Shown: in pieces, positions 25,972 to 35,434 of the stretch
Position numbering within the stretch: the first letter of the stretch is position 1
Layout of the letters: each line of letters begins with the position of its first letter
Assembly: GCA_000384615.1 (NCBI GenBank)
Contig: ARQU01000013.1
Coordinates: 1 to 57,765 of the forward strand
Reading direction: 5' to 3'
Source of the DNA: an alpha proteobacterium SCGC AAA536-G10
GTDB lineage: Bacteria; Pseudomonadota; Alphaproteobacteria; Puniceispirillales; Marisalimonadaceae
DNA length: 57,765 bases
Translations under genes and position numbers: made by a program
Notes under the pieces: model-generated
Seen by the model: the letters and a program-made list of their open reading frames with translations, nothing else
Database searches by the model: none
What the model was told of the DNA's origin: nothing

Positions 25972-26829
25972 TCATTTTTTATTGTTTGAAGCTAAATTAG
26001 ATATTAGAAAACTGGAAAAAAATATAATCAAAGCACCTAAGATAGTCGAGACACTCGGAATTTCCTCAAATAATAAAAAAGCAAGAGTAGATATTATAGG
26101 CAATCTTAAAAAATCGAATGGAGCTAAGTAACTTATATCAACCATTGACATAGCTTTGGTAATAAAAATCATATTTAGAACCCCAATCAACCCTTGTATT
26201 GTCAAAAGAATAAACATTTCAAATGAAGGAGTAGTCCAAAAGTATAAAGCAGGAATAATTGATAATGGAACTGTACATAAAAGATTCCATGCTGTAAGTG
26301 TATCAGGCTTATCTTTATTAGACATTTTTTTTAAGATTAATTGTATACAAGTGCTTAAAATAGCCCCTATTAAAGCCCAATATAATGCAGGCGGTATATA
26401 ATCAAACCCAGGCTTTAAAATTACTAATATGCCAATAAAACCAATTAATGAAAAAATTATGTGATTTTTAGTCGGAATCTCATTTAAGAATAAAATTGAG
26501 CCGAGAATAATAAGAAGTGGTGTAATAAAAGAGATAGATACAACGTCTGAAAGTGAAGCGGACTTAAAGGCAAGGAAAAAAGAAGTTAAAGCTAATATTT
26601 TTAGGAAAGCTCTAAAGATATGGAGATATTTATAAGAGGATATAAAAACATTTTGATCTCTAAAAAAAATTGGAATGATGATTATTAAGCCAAATAGGCT
26701 TCTATAAAAAACAATTAAAAATGGATGAAGATCAGACGATAATATCCTCACAACAATGCCATCTACAGCTCCTAAAAAAGAAACACATATTGCTAATATT
26801 GTTGTAATGAATATTGATGATTTTTGCAT
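25972..26829 (-). CDS. EamA/DMT-family transporter
   Basis: The 285-aa membrane protein has about ten helices in two EamA halves, including the conserved stretch SFFLAFKSASLSDVVSISF ahead of the first-half end and YLAPFDFLRLPIIST in the second. The family exports or takes up small metabolites by unknown mechanisms. It is divergent from a LysR regulator, which probably controls it. Confidence 0.85.
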   Translation of the reverse strand: MQKSSIFITTILAICVSFLGAVDGIVVRILSSDLHPFLIVFYRSLFGLIIIIPIFFRDQNVFISSYKYLHIFRAFLKILALTSFFLAFKSASLSDVVSISFITPLLIILGSILFLNEIPTKNHIIFSLIGFIGILVILKPGFDYIPPALYWALIGAILSTCIQLILKKMSNKDKPDTLTAWNLLCTVPLSIIPALYFWTTPSFEMFILLTIQGLIGVLNMIFITKAMSMVDISYLAPFDFLRLPIISTLAFLLFEEIPSVSTILGALIIFFSSFLISNLASNNKK

Positions 26830-26942
26830 TTAATGTAATTATAAAATTTTAAAATTTATTATTGCTAACATAATCCAAATTATCAATTAAATTGACTTGC
26901 AACTGATAGTTTTTTAGTATCAATAATTATGATTTTATTTTT

Positions 26943-27854
26943 ATGAATACTTCAATTTCTATAGAACAATTAAAGTGTTTTGTAGCTGTTTCTAAAGAAT
27001 TAAATTTTAGGAAAGCTGCTAAAGTTTTAAATATGTCTCAACCACCAGTAACTCGACACATTATAAACTTAGAATATAATCTTAAAACTAAATTATTTGA
27101 GCGAAATAGCCGTTCAGTAAAATTAACTAAAGATGGCACACTTTTTCTAACACATGCTACAGAAATTCTTTCAAGAATTGAAGACGCTTCAAAAGTCATA
27201 ATGAGTAGTAAAAATAATTTGGGTGGAACTATTTCTCTAGGTTTTGTTCCATCAATGGCTAATGATATTTTGCCTTTAATTGCAAGTCAGCTGTGTAAAA
27301 AACTTCCACAAATTAAAGTAATTTTTAAAGAGTATATGAGTTATGAACAGGTTCCAGCACTAAATGCAGGTAATCTTGATATTGGTTTAACTAGATTACC
27401 TAAAGATCTAAATTCTTTTAATTATTCAAGGGTTGTAAGTGAACCATATTTTTTAGCGGTAAATGTAAATAATCCATTATCAATTCAAAAGAATTTAACA
27501 GTAAATGATCTCCATAATATTGATTTTATTATGTATGATGCGATCGTTGGAAGATATAGCTTTGAGCTACTATCTTCTTTATTTTTAAACAGTGGAGTAA
27601 AACCAAATTTTGTACAATATGTCAGTCAACCAAGTGTTTTTTTAGGACTTGTGAAGGCTTCTTTAGGTGTTGCTTTATTAGCAAGCTCTTCAAGACAAAA
27701 CTCTCCAGAAAATGTAATTTTCAAAGAAATAAAATTGCCAGAATGGGTCCGGGCAGATGTATATTTAGCAACAAAAAAAGAACCCAAAAACAACTTAATT
27801 CCAGAAGTTTATAATTGTATTATGGAAGCTTTATATAAGGATCAAAAAATTTAG
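26943..27854 (+). CDS. LysR-family transcriptional regulator
   Basis: The 303-aa protein has a standard N-terminal winged helix (LKCFVAVSKELNFRKAAKVL, then SQPPVTRHI) and a substrate-binding domain that begins near SLGFVPSMAN. It is divergent from the DMT transporter and followed by the short-chain dehydrogenase, so either may be its target. The ligand is unknown. Confidence 0.9.
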   Translation: MNTSISIEQLKCFVAVSKELNFRKAAKVLNMSQPPVTRHIINLEYNLKTKLFERNSRSVKLTKDGTLFLTHATEILSRIEDASKVIMSSKNNLGGTISLGFVPSMANDILPLIASQLCKKLPQIKVIFKEYMSYEQVPALNAGNLDIGLTRLPKDLNSFNYSRVVSEPYFLAVNVNNPLSIQKNLTVNDLHNIDFIMYDAIVGRYSFELLSSLFLNSGVKPNFVQYVSQPSVFLGLVKASLGVALLASSSRQNSPENVIFKEIKLPEWVRADVYLATKKEPKNNLIPEVYNCIMEALYKDQKI

Positions 27855-27917
27855 TACAAAACTGAGAGTTGTAATTATTTTTTAATAATTGAATAATATA
27901 CATAATTTTAATTTATT

Positions 27918-28676
27918 ATGAAATTACTTATGAAATCTATACTTATCACAGGGGCAGCATCAGGAATAGGAGCAGCAACTGTAAAAAAAACAGCATCTAA
28001 AAATATATGCTTTACTTTAACTACTAAATCAAACGAGCAGGGTTTACGATTAGTTTCAGAGTATGCAAAAAAAAAAGGAGCTTGCGTAAGTTCTTTATGT
28101 GGAGATTTAGCTAATAAAAAATTTCTAGAAGATTTAGTGAATTTAGCAAGGAAGGAAACAGGTAATATAGACCAATTTATTGCAAATGCTGGCTATGCTA
28201 ATAAACAAAAATTTGGTGAATTTAATAATGATGAAATCAATCAATCCATTCAAACAATGGCAACATCTTTTTCAGCAATAATAAATTTATGTATAGAAGA
28301 TTTTAAAAGATCACATAATGGAAGAATTATAACTATTAGCTCCTTTGTGAATAAAAATATTGGATTAAATGATAATATTTTTCCCGTTACAGCTGCTGCA
28401 AAAGGAGCTCTTGAGGGACTAACAAAAACTTTGGCATTTCAACTCGCTAAACATGATGTAACAGTCAATTCAATATCACCAGGATATACGCAAAAGGATG
28501 GAAATCATTCTGCATTATCATCATTGGAATGGGACCAAATAATTAGCAAAATACCAATTTCCAGACTTGCAAAACCTGAGGAGGTTGCTAATTTAGTTGC
28601 ATTTTTATTATCAAAAAAAGCTTCATATATTACAGGACAAATAATAAATATTGATGGTGGCTTATCACTTATTTAA
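27918..28676 (+). CDS. Short-chain dehydrogenase-like protein lacking the usual Tyr
   Basis: The 252-aa Rossmann protein has TGAASGIG at 11-18 and the NAG motif (IANAGYA). It has SS at 141-142, but the YxxxK site reads TAAAK (Thr158, Lys162), so the usual catalytic Tyr is missing. The end, TGQIINIDGG, is standard. It may use another acid, or act as a binding or reductase-like protein without the classic chemistry. A second start at 27930 is possible. It is downstream of the LysR gene. Confidence 0.8.
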   Translation: MKLLMKSILITGAASGIGAATVKKTASKNICFTLTTKSNEQGLRLVSEYAKKKGACVSSLCGDLANKKFLEDLVNLARKETGNIDQFIANAGYANKQKFGEFNNDEINQSIQTMATSFSAIINLCIEDFKRSHNGRIITISSFVNKNIGLNDNIFPVTAAAKGALEGLTKTLAFQLAKHDVTVNSISPGYTQKDGNHSALSSLEWDQIISKIPISRLAKPEEVANLVAFLLSKKASYITGQIINIDGGLSLI

Positions 28677-28678
28677 AA

Positions 28679-29920
28679 TTATAAACTAAATCTTTTAGGA
28701 GAAAATGGATCAGTATTGATACTAGTCTTCTTATTTTGTATCATTTCACTTATAATAACTGCAGACCCCGCTGAAGTAGATAATCCAATGTGATTATGAC
28801 CAAAGTTAAACCATAAATTTTCATGCTTAGGCGCTTTACCAATCATAGGCAAACTATCAATAATAGTTGGTCTTGATCCTAACCAAGGGTTTTCAATTAA
28901 TTTCTTATTTAAGGGAATAATTTTGCATAACTTTTGAATTGATTCATTTATTTGAGTTTCATTTTTACTAGAATCCAAAAAGTTTAATTCCACTCCTGAA
29001 GTAACTCTTATATCTTTTCCATTAGAGCTATAAACAAATCCTCCTTCTACATCATGAATTGCTGGATTTATAGAAATTTTCTTTTTTGTAGAAAAATGAT
29101 GGTGATATCCCCTTTCCCACGCTAATGGAATATTATAGCCTAAATTTAAAAGTATATTTTTAGACCAAGGTCCAGTCGAGACAACAACTTGATCAAAGTA
29201 AGATTTGTTTTTATTAGAAAAAATAACCCATTTATCTTCTATATATTGTAAATCCTTACATGACTCCAGAACAAACTTACCACCAGACTTTATAAAATAA
29301 TCAAAGTATTTTTTGGATAATTTTAATGGAGACTTAACCCTTATTGAATTTTTAAATAAAATACCTTTAAAAAATTTTACTTCTAAATCGGGAAATTGTT
29401 TTTCTATTTGCGTTGTATTTAGGGTTGTATATTTAGCTTTGTGTTTATTTAAAACTTCTAGTTCAAGAGAATAATTTTTATAACTCTCACTTGTTTTGAA
29501 CAATTTTAACCAACCAGGTTTTGAGATAATATTATTAGAATTTGTTTTTTTAATTAATTTTTTATGAGTATTTAATGATAAAACTTGCAACTCTCTTAAT
29601 ACCTTTGCTGCAAATTTCATATGGTTTTTATGACTAAACATTAGAAAACGAAGAACCCATGTTAATCTTGAAAATATGAAGGATTTAGAATATCTAAATG
29701 AAGTTTGATTTTTAAAGATTAATTGAAATAATGATTTTAATAATTGAGGATTATTTATAATCATTAAAGATGAGTCTGTAATAACCCCTGCATTACCGTA
29801 CGAGGTTTGAGAACCTGGTTCGTTAGGATCCATTAAAGTAACAGAATATCCTTTTTTAATTAATTCAATACTAGTACAAATTCCAACAATGCCCGCCCCG
29901 ATAATTAAAATATTTTTCAT
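28679..29920 (-). CDS. DadA-like FAD-dependent amino-acid oxidoreductase
   Basis: The start at 29920 (MKNILIIGAGIVG) puts the FAD-binding GxGxxG at the N-terminus and overlaps the upstream stop as ATGA; a longer start at 29962 would add a leader without conservation. The 413-aa protein has the DAO-family landmarks GNAGVITDSS and GHNHIGLSTSAGSA. It probably oxidises a D-amino acid or related amine at the membrane face. It is co-transcribed with the alpha/beta-barrel gene upstream. Confidence 0.8.
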   Translation of the reverse strand: MKNILIIGAGIVGICTSIELIKKGYSVTLMDPNEPGSQTSYGNAGVITDSSLMIINNPQLLKSLFQLIFKNQTSFRYSKSFIFSRLTWVLRFLMFSHKNHMKFAAKVLRELQVLSLNTHKKLIKKTNSNNIISKPGWLKLFKTSESYKNYSLELEVLNKHKAKYTTLNTTQIEKQFPDLEVKFFKGILFKNSIRVKSPLKLSKKYFDYFIKSGGKFVLESCKDLQYIEDKWVIFSNKNKSYFDQVVVSTGPWSKNILLNLGYNIPLAWERGYHHHFSTKKKISINPAIHDVEGGFVYSSNGKDIRVTSGVELNFLDSSKNETQINESIQKLCKIIPLNKKLIENPWLGSRPTIIDSLPMIGKAPKHENLWFNFGHNHIGLSTSAGSAVIISEMIQNKKTSINTDPFSPKRFSL

Positions 29921-30618
29921 ACACCTAGTATATCTTGTTTGGTTAAAGTATGTTGGCAGCAATAAAAATTTATTTTGATATTTACTTTAATATTTATGGA
30001 ATTTTCAACAACAAAACTTTCAACTGCTTTTCTTAATGCCCTGTAATTTAGACCCTCTATAATAATTGCTTGTGATACAACTTGGTCATCTAATCCTTGA
30101 GAAGATCTATATTTTTTTTCTTCTGTCTTCATTTGTCCAAAATTATTATCTCCAAAAAGAACGTGCATACCAGTGATACCGTCTAATTTTATTATATGTG
30201 GAACGGACAGCTTCAATTTTTTAACATTGAATTTATTGTCAATATCAAAGTCTAAAAACCTTATAGTTGCTAAAAAGTTAGAAAAACCTATCGATTTACT
30301 AGCAATTACGCTACAAACTGTTCTTGATGGTGATATGTAAGATGACAAAATTTCCTTTGTCCATTTTGTAGGATTATTAAGTCTTTCTAAATAATTTTTG
30401 GAGACAAATATTTCCTTTTTTTCCGCTTCATACATCATGAAATACTTGTCTTCTATGTGAGTGCCAGGCTCTCCTTGGGCTCTAAAACCTCTCAAAAACC
30501 CGGGTAATGAAATTCTTTCTGGCATATGCTCCATACTATGCCATTGATTATAGTCGATCTCCTTTTCTTCAAGAACACCACCCCAATTTACTAATACAGA
30601 AGTCCCTATAAAACTCAT
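29917..30618 (-). CDS. EthD/DUF4286-like dimeric alpha/beta-barrel protein
   Basis: The 233-aa protein has two ferredoxin-like halves. The first has the pattern WHSMEHMPERISLPGFLRG followed by YFMMYEAE, typical of dimeric alpha+beta barrel proteins such as EthD and DUF4286. Members act as small monooxygenases, dehydratases or ligand binders. It is coupled to the DadA-like gene by a 4-bp overlap, suggesting a joint amine or amino-acid catabolic step. Confidence 0.6.
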   Translation of the reverse strand: MSFIGTSVLVNWGGVLEEKEIDYNQWHSMEHMPERISLPGFLRGFRAQGEPGTHIEDKYFMMYEAEKKEIFVSKNYLERLNNPTKWTKEILSSYISPSRTVCSVIASKSIGFSNFLATIRFLDFDIDNKFNVKKLKLSVPHIIKLDGITGMHVLFGDNNFGQMKTEEKKYRSSQGLDDQVVSQAIIIEGLNYRALRKAVESFVVENSINIKVNIKINFYCCQHTLTKQDILGV

Positions 30619-30682
30619 TAAGTCAAACCCTTATTTATTTAAATCATAGTGAATATATTAATATTAAAAATATAGAGAAAAA

Positions 30683-32011
30683 TTACTTCTTCTTGGATTT
30701 TTTTCTTTTTTCTTTTAATTTATTTTTCTTCGCATTTCTTTTCAGTTCTGATTTACCCTTTGTATTAGATAGTTTTGAAGACTTATATTTTTTACTTTCG
30801 AATTGATTGAAGTTTTTTTTATTATCGCTTGATTTATTACCAACTTCTTCATTAAACCCAATTAAATTTTCAGGATTTAAGAGATGGCTCTTTATAACCT
30901 CTAATTTTAAATTTATTAGTTTTTCAATTCTAAATAATTTCAGTCGCTCACTTGGCTCACAAAACGTAATAGCTATTCCAGAAGCTCCAGCTCTTGCTGT
31001 TCTTCCAATTCTATGGACATAATCTTCAGGAGTTGATGGTATGTCAAAATTTACAATGTGAGATATAGATTCTATATCTATACCTCTGGCAGCAATATCT
31101 GTTGCAATTAAAACTTTAATTTCACCATCTTTAAAAGAATTCAAAGCTCGTTGTCGAGCTGCTTGTGATTTGTTGCTATGAATTGCTTCAGTTAGAATAC
31201 CAACATTAATTAATTTTTGACATAATCGATTAGCTTTGTGCTTTGTTCTAGTAAAAACAATTACTGTCTCAAACATCTTATCTTTCAATAATGTTATTAA
31301 TTGAAGAACTTTATTTTGAGGCTCTATAACTATAACCGATTGGGATATTCTTTCAACTGGAGTTAAAGTTGATTTAACTTTTACTTTTACTGGTGACTGC
31401 AAAAAAGTTTCAGAGAATTTAATAACGTCATCAGGCATTGTTGCTGAGAAAAATAGTGTTTGTCTGAGCTCTGGAAGTAATTTTATTACTTTTTCAACAT
31501 CCTTAATAAATCCCATATCCAGCATCCTATCTGCTTCATCTAAGACAAAGAATTGTATTTTGTTCAGTAAACAGACACCTTGATTAATAAGATCAAGCAA
31601 TCTTCCCGGTGTAGCAACTATTATATCTACCCCACGTGCCAAAGTTTTGACTTGAGGGCCTTCTTTAACACCTCCAAAAATAACGGTATGTTTTATAGCA
31701 ATATACTGACCATATTTTTTTATAGATTCATTTATTTGTATTGCAAGTTCTCTTGTTGGAGCTAAAATAAGAGCTCTTGGATCTCTTTTTTTTTCGGTTG
31801 ATTGTTTAGCATTAAGTTTTTGTAAAATTGGTAATATGAAAGCAGCCGTTTTTCCTGTTCCAGTCTGAGCCATACCCATTAAATCTAGCCCTTTCAGTAC
31901 TAAAGGAATTGTTTTTTTCTGAATAGGTGTTGGTGAAACGTATCCCCCTTCGTTCAAAGCTTTTAAAAATGGGGCTTTTATATTTAAGTCTTCAAATCTA
32001 TAATTTTTCAA
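30683..32011 (-). CDS. DEAD-box RNA helicase (RhlE-like)
   Basis: This 442-aa protein has the Q motif (PTPIQKKTIP), motif I (AQTGTGKT, about 48-55), the DEAD box (LDEADRMLDMGF), SAT and the C-terminal HRIGRTARAG. A Lys/Ser-rich tail of about 70 residues ends in KKNKLKEKRKKSKKK, which favours RNA binding. It matches the RhlE group used in ribosome assembly and cold response. It is a single-gene unit. Confidence 0.95.
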   Translation of the reverse strand: MKNYRFEDLNIKAPFLKALNEGGYVSPTPIQKKTIPLVLKGLDLMGMAQTGTGKTAAFILPILQKLNAKQSTEKKRDPRALILAPTRELAIQINESIKKYGQYIAIKHTVIFGGVKEGPQVKTLARGVDIIVATPGRLLDLINQGVCLLNKIQFFVLDEADRMLDMGFIKDVEKVIKLLPELRQTLFFSATMPDDVIKFSETFLQSPVKVKVKSTLTPVERISQSVIVIEPQNKVLQLITLLKDKMFETVIVFTRTKHKANRLCQKLINVGILTEAIHSNKSQAARQRALNSFKDGEIKVLIATDIAARGIDIESISHIVNFDIPSTPEDYVHRIGRTARAGASGIAITFCEPSERLKLFRIEKLINLKLEVIKSHLLNPENLIGFNEEVGNKSSDNKKNFNQFESKKYKSSKLSNTKGKSELKRNAKKNKLKEKRKKSKKK

Positions 32012-32134
32012 ACCTATTTCTCTTTAAAAATTTTTTTTTAGCTTGATAACCTTTAGGTAATATATCTAATGTTATATATCTAAATAAGAACAAAGCAATG
32101 TATCAATTATTTGTATAAATTGATGGAGAGATAG

Positions 32135-32479
32135 ATGCGTATAATAGGAATAATTATTATTATTGGAATGGTAGGAGGTGCTATTGTATCAATAGATCAT
32201 ACTAAGTTTTTAGACTTACCTTCAATGCTGATTGTTTTAGGAGGCGCTTTAGGTTATGTGTTAGCTAAAGGTAAATCAAAACATTTTATTAAGAATTTCG
32301 GTGACGGATCAGTATATATGGGTTGGATTGGATTAATAATAGGTTTTATTATGATTGGCAATCACCACGCTGAGTCAGAAAAAATAGGGCCTGCAATTTC
32401 AGTAGCGTTTCTTCCAATTTTTTATGGATATTTTATAAAATTAATTTCAACAGGTTTAGAAAGTATTGGCGACGATTGA
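32135..32479 (+). CDS. Small MotA/ExbB-like membrane protein
   Basis: The 114-aa protein has about four membrane helices. The first part, LDLPSMLIVLGGALGYVLAK, matches the N-terminus of MotA-type proton-channel subunits. The later WIGLIIGFIMIGNHH and GPAISVAFLPIFYGYFIKL match the MotA C-terminal helices. The large cytoplasmic loop between them is missing. No MotB or other motor genes are nearby. It may be a reduced ion channel of unknown use. Confidence 0.6.
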   Translation: MRIIGIIIIIGMVGGAIVSIDHTKFLDLPSMLIVLGGALGYVLAKGKSKHFIKNFGDGSVYMGWIGLIIGFIMIGNHHAESEKIGPAISVAFLPIFYGYFIKLISTGLESIGDD

Positions 32480-32495
32480 TTTTATTTTATTTAAT

Positions 32496-33392
32496 CTACT
32501 TCCTCTTCCAGTTTAGTCCATTAAGTTGTGCCCGCAAATAAGATACATTTGTAGCTAAACCTGGTAAAAGCCATTGAAACAAAGAAACCACTTCTTTAAT
32601 TTCTTCATATTGATTTGTATTTTTACAAGCGATTATAAGTTTTGCAGATTTTAAACTAGCTGGGTTAGGTAAACTTAAAGCTTTTTCAATTGCAAAATCA
32701 TGAACCAAAGAAACCTGTTTTTCATATAAAGTAGTTTGAATTTTATTTTTAAGGTCAGTCCAAGCATAATTAAAATAAGTAGGCCATCTAGCAAACGCTC
32801 TATAATCAGTATTTAAAAATGGCAAATTAATGGTAGTCTTGATTGATTCAAAAGTATTAAAAGTTTCTTTATCAACATGATGTTGCTCCAATAAAATCAA
32901 TTTTTTTTCTTTTGATGGGCCATGCCATTCTTTAAATTTATTATAATTTAATTTCATGCTTATTTCATTTCCTTCTAAAAGTAATCTTGCAATAGAGGCT
33001 ATAATTATATATGGCATATTACCATGAGAAAAAATTTCATTTATTTCTAAAATACTTTCAATCTCTTGCTTGGCGTAACCTTTTGTTTCTAACTCATTTA
33101 AAATAAGTTCAGGCTCTAATTCTTTTACTAATTCTTCAGTAAAATCTCTCAACTCTTTACAAGCAAATACAAATTCTTGTGAAGAGACAATGTCTCTGAT
33201 GCCATTCCAGAGAGTTTTAAAAAATAACGGATAATGAGCAAATGCCATTGTTACTACACCCATCCATGGAACTTGAAGATGTTGTTTTGTTTCATTATAA
33301 ATTTGTTTTAATTCTTCATCTGCTAAATACTCAGGTATTGGGAATATAGATGGTATTGGTGAAGGTTTGTATCGTTTAAGATTTATTTTCAT
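32496..33392 (-). CDS. DehI-like haloacid dehalogenase-family protein
   Basis: The 298-aa, mainly helical protein has two related halves, beginning IPEYLADEELKQIYNETK and LPFLNTDYRAFARWPTYF. Its layout, with VPWMGVVTMAFAHYPLFFK, fits the DehI (group I 2-haloacid dehalogenase) family. Most environmental members have no tested substrate. It is encoded next to a TauE/SafE-type permease. The call rests on recognised family wording, not a search. Confidence 0.6.
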   Translation of the reverse strand: MKINLKRYKPSPIPSIFPIPEYLADEELKQIYNETKQHLQVPWMGVVTMAFAHYPLFFKTLWNGIRDIVSSQEFVFACKELRDFTEELVKELEPELILNELETKGYAKQEIESILEINEIFSHGNMPYIIIASIARLLLEGNEISMKLNYNKFKEWHGPSKEKKLILLEQHHVDKETFNTFESIKTTINLPFLNTDYRAFARWPTYFNYAWTDLKNKIQTTLYEKQVSLVHDFAIEKALSLPNPASLKSAKLIIACKNTNQYEEIKEVVSLFQWLLPGLATNVSYLRAQLNGLNWKRK

Positions 33393-33404
33393 AATTTAAT
33401 TACA

Positions 33405-34130
33405 TTAAGTTTTAATATTTTTTATAAGCAGAGTTACACCAATCACCATAAGAATATAAAGTATAATTCTTTTAAAATTTTCATTAGAAATTTTATCTCT
33501 TATCTTAGTCCCTATTTTTTGACCTAAAAGAGCTGGTACCAACAAAAGAGAACTTAAAATTAAATCATTTATAGTTCCAAGCTCGTTATAAATCCAAATA
33601 GGGAAAATGACGACTGACCCAATAAAATACATGGCAGCAATGGTTCTAATTAAATCATCTTTATTCAAATCAGTTGATACTAAATAACACAATATATATG
33701 GCGCATACATATTTGACAGCCCCCCAATAATGCCCGAAAAAAAACCTAAAGATATAGTAAAAATTTTTTCAAAATGTAGTTTTATAAATTTTAGATTTAT
33801 TCCAAATAAATTGACAGCAGCTGCAAATATAATTGAAATAGCGATTATTTGTGAAATAGTTTTCAACTGCGCCTGTAAAATTAAATTACAGCCTATAATT
33901 ATTCCAATGACAAGTGCAATAAACATAGGAACAAATCGAAAATTTTTAATACCCTTTTGAATTTCCATTTGCAAAATATTTGTAATTAAAACAGGGATAC
34001 ATAAAAGCATCATTGAAGAAGTGGGTGGTAAAAAAAAAGTTATAATAGGCACTGAAAATAAAGATAAACCAATGCCTACTGCCCCTTTAATAACTGCTCC
34101 CAAGAAAACAGCTGCAAAAATAGTAACCAT
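33405..34130 (-). CDS. TauE/SafE-family permease
   Basis: The 241-aa membrane protein has about eight helices, with the family signature GAVIKGAVGIGLSLFSVP near the start and GFFSGIIGGLSNMYAPYI in the second half. Members move sulfite, sulfoacetate or other organic anions. It is followed by the DehI-like gene 12 bp on. With the sulfatase further right it could export sulfur anions. That is inference. Confidence 0.85.
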   Translation of the reverse strand: MVTIFAAVFLGAVIKGAVGIGLSLFSVPIITFFLPPTSSMMLLCIPVLITNILQMEIQKGIKNFRFVPMFIALVIGIIIGCNLILQAQLKTISQIIAISIIFAAAVNLFGINLKFIKLHFEKIFTISLGFFSGIIGGLSNMYAPYILCYLVSTDLNKDDLIRTIAAMYFIGSVVIFPIWIYNELGTINDLILSSLLLVPALLGQKIGTKIRDKISNENFKRIILYILMVIGVTLLIKNIKT

Positions 34131-34227
34131 TAAGTCTATTTCATAATAAATAATTATGTGCTTTTTCCTATTAAAAAAATTGGAATAAAAATAAATGAGG
34201 GTAGCTATACCTAATTATAAAATTTAT

Positions 34228-35409
34228 TTAGTCTATGATTAATTTCTCTAAAGTATGCTTTTTAATATAATTCCAATCATATGAAACACCTAAACCTGGT
34301 TTATCTGATACTGTTACATTTCCGTTTTGATCTATACAATCAATTTCATCAGAATATCCATCTAAATATATTGGAAGTGACCATGCGTTTTTGCAATTTG
34401 GATGAACAAGATTCACCTCATAAAAGTTAGAATTTCTTACAGCTGAAATTAAATGTCTCATAGCTGGTCCACATGAATGAATTTCACAATCAATACCCAA
34501 TCCTTCCGAGGCTACAGCTAGCTTATAAGATCCTGTTATACCACCATCATAGTCAGGATCAGCTCTCGAAAAAAAAGAAGCTCCGTTTACTAACATGTCA
34601 GTTGATGTTTCAAAATTTCTCATATGCTCACCAACTAAAATTGGAGTAGATAATTTTTCTGATAAAACTTGATTTCCATTAATTGATACACCTCCATCTT
34701 TATATGGATCCTCATACCAATATAAATTATGTTCATCACATATTTTACCAACCTCAAGGGCATCTGTTAGAGTTTTTAAGTGACATGCCGCGTCATACAT
34801 AATTTTCATTCTTCCATCTACTCTTTTAGCTACCGCTTTAATCATATTTGATTCTTCTTCAACATCACCATTTGTCCATCCATGCATTTTAAAAGCTTTA
34901 TAGCCAAGTTCATAACACTCTTCTGCAAAATCAGCGTATGCTTCAGGTGATGAAAGACCTTTTTTTTCACGATCACCTGTCATTGTACTAGCATATGCAA
35001 TAATTTTTTTTGTTTTTCCACCAAGAAAATCTGAAATGGAAATATTTAAGTATTTGCAGATCAAATCATGTATAGCTATGTCTATTGCTCCAATTCCTAC
35101 CTCACCAATATGCTTTGTTAACCCTCTTAATTGTCTATATATATTATCTCTGAAAAATGGATTCTTATCTAAAATATAATAAGAAAGAGCTTCTGTGGCA
35201 GACATTATTACTTTTGCACGTCCCCTAGGTGGAATATATTCGCCTACATTACCTAAATTATCAAAGATTTTAATCCCAAATCGAATATGTTTTCCTTTTT
35301 TACCAGGTGAATATTTTATACCAATCCCCCCCTTATCCTCCAAAATATTTGATAATTCAATTTCAAAAAGAGTTAATTCTATCTTTTTAATTTTTATGTT
35401 TTTTTTCAT
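34228..35409 (-). CDS. MR/MLE enolase-superfamily dehydratase
   Basis: The 393-aa protein has the MR/MLE layout. Candidate acid/base residues lie in YKAFKMHG and in the distal CEIHSCGP. Metal ligands are Asp (IMYDAA), Glu (YWYEDPY) and Glu (VGEHM), and a DPDYDGGITG strand follows. K-x-H in place of K-x-K recalls rhamnonate or acid-sugar dehydratases. It probably dehydrates a sugar acid or related hydroxy acid. It lies beside a CoA transferase and a TctABC system. Confidence 0.85.
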   Translation of the reverse strand: MKKNIKIKKIELTLFEIELSNILEDKGGIGIKYSPGKKGKHIRFGIKIFDNLGNVGEYIPPRGRAKVIMSATEALSYYILDKNPFFRDNIYRQLRGLTKHIGEVGIGAIDIAIHDLICKYLNISISDFLGGKTKKIIAYASTMTGDREKKGLSSPEAYADFAEECYELGYKAFKMHGWTNGDVEEESNMIKAVAKRVDGRMKIMYDAACHLKTLTDALEVGKICDEHNLYWYEDPYKDGGVSINGNQVLSEKLSTPILVGEHMRNFETSTDMLVNGASFFSRADPDYDGGITGSYKLAVASEGLGIDCEIHSCGPAMRHLISAVRNSNFYEVNLVHPNCKNAWSLPIYLDGYSDEIDCIDQNGNVTVSDKPGLGVSYDWNYIKKHTLEKLIID

Positions 35410-35434
35410 ATTAATTATCCAGGTTTAAATAAAG

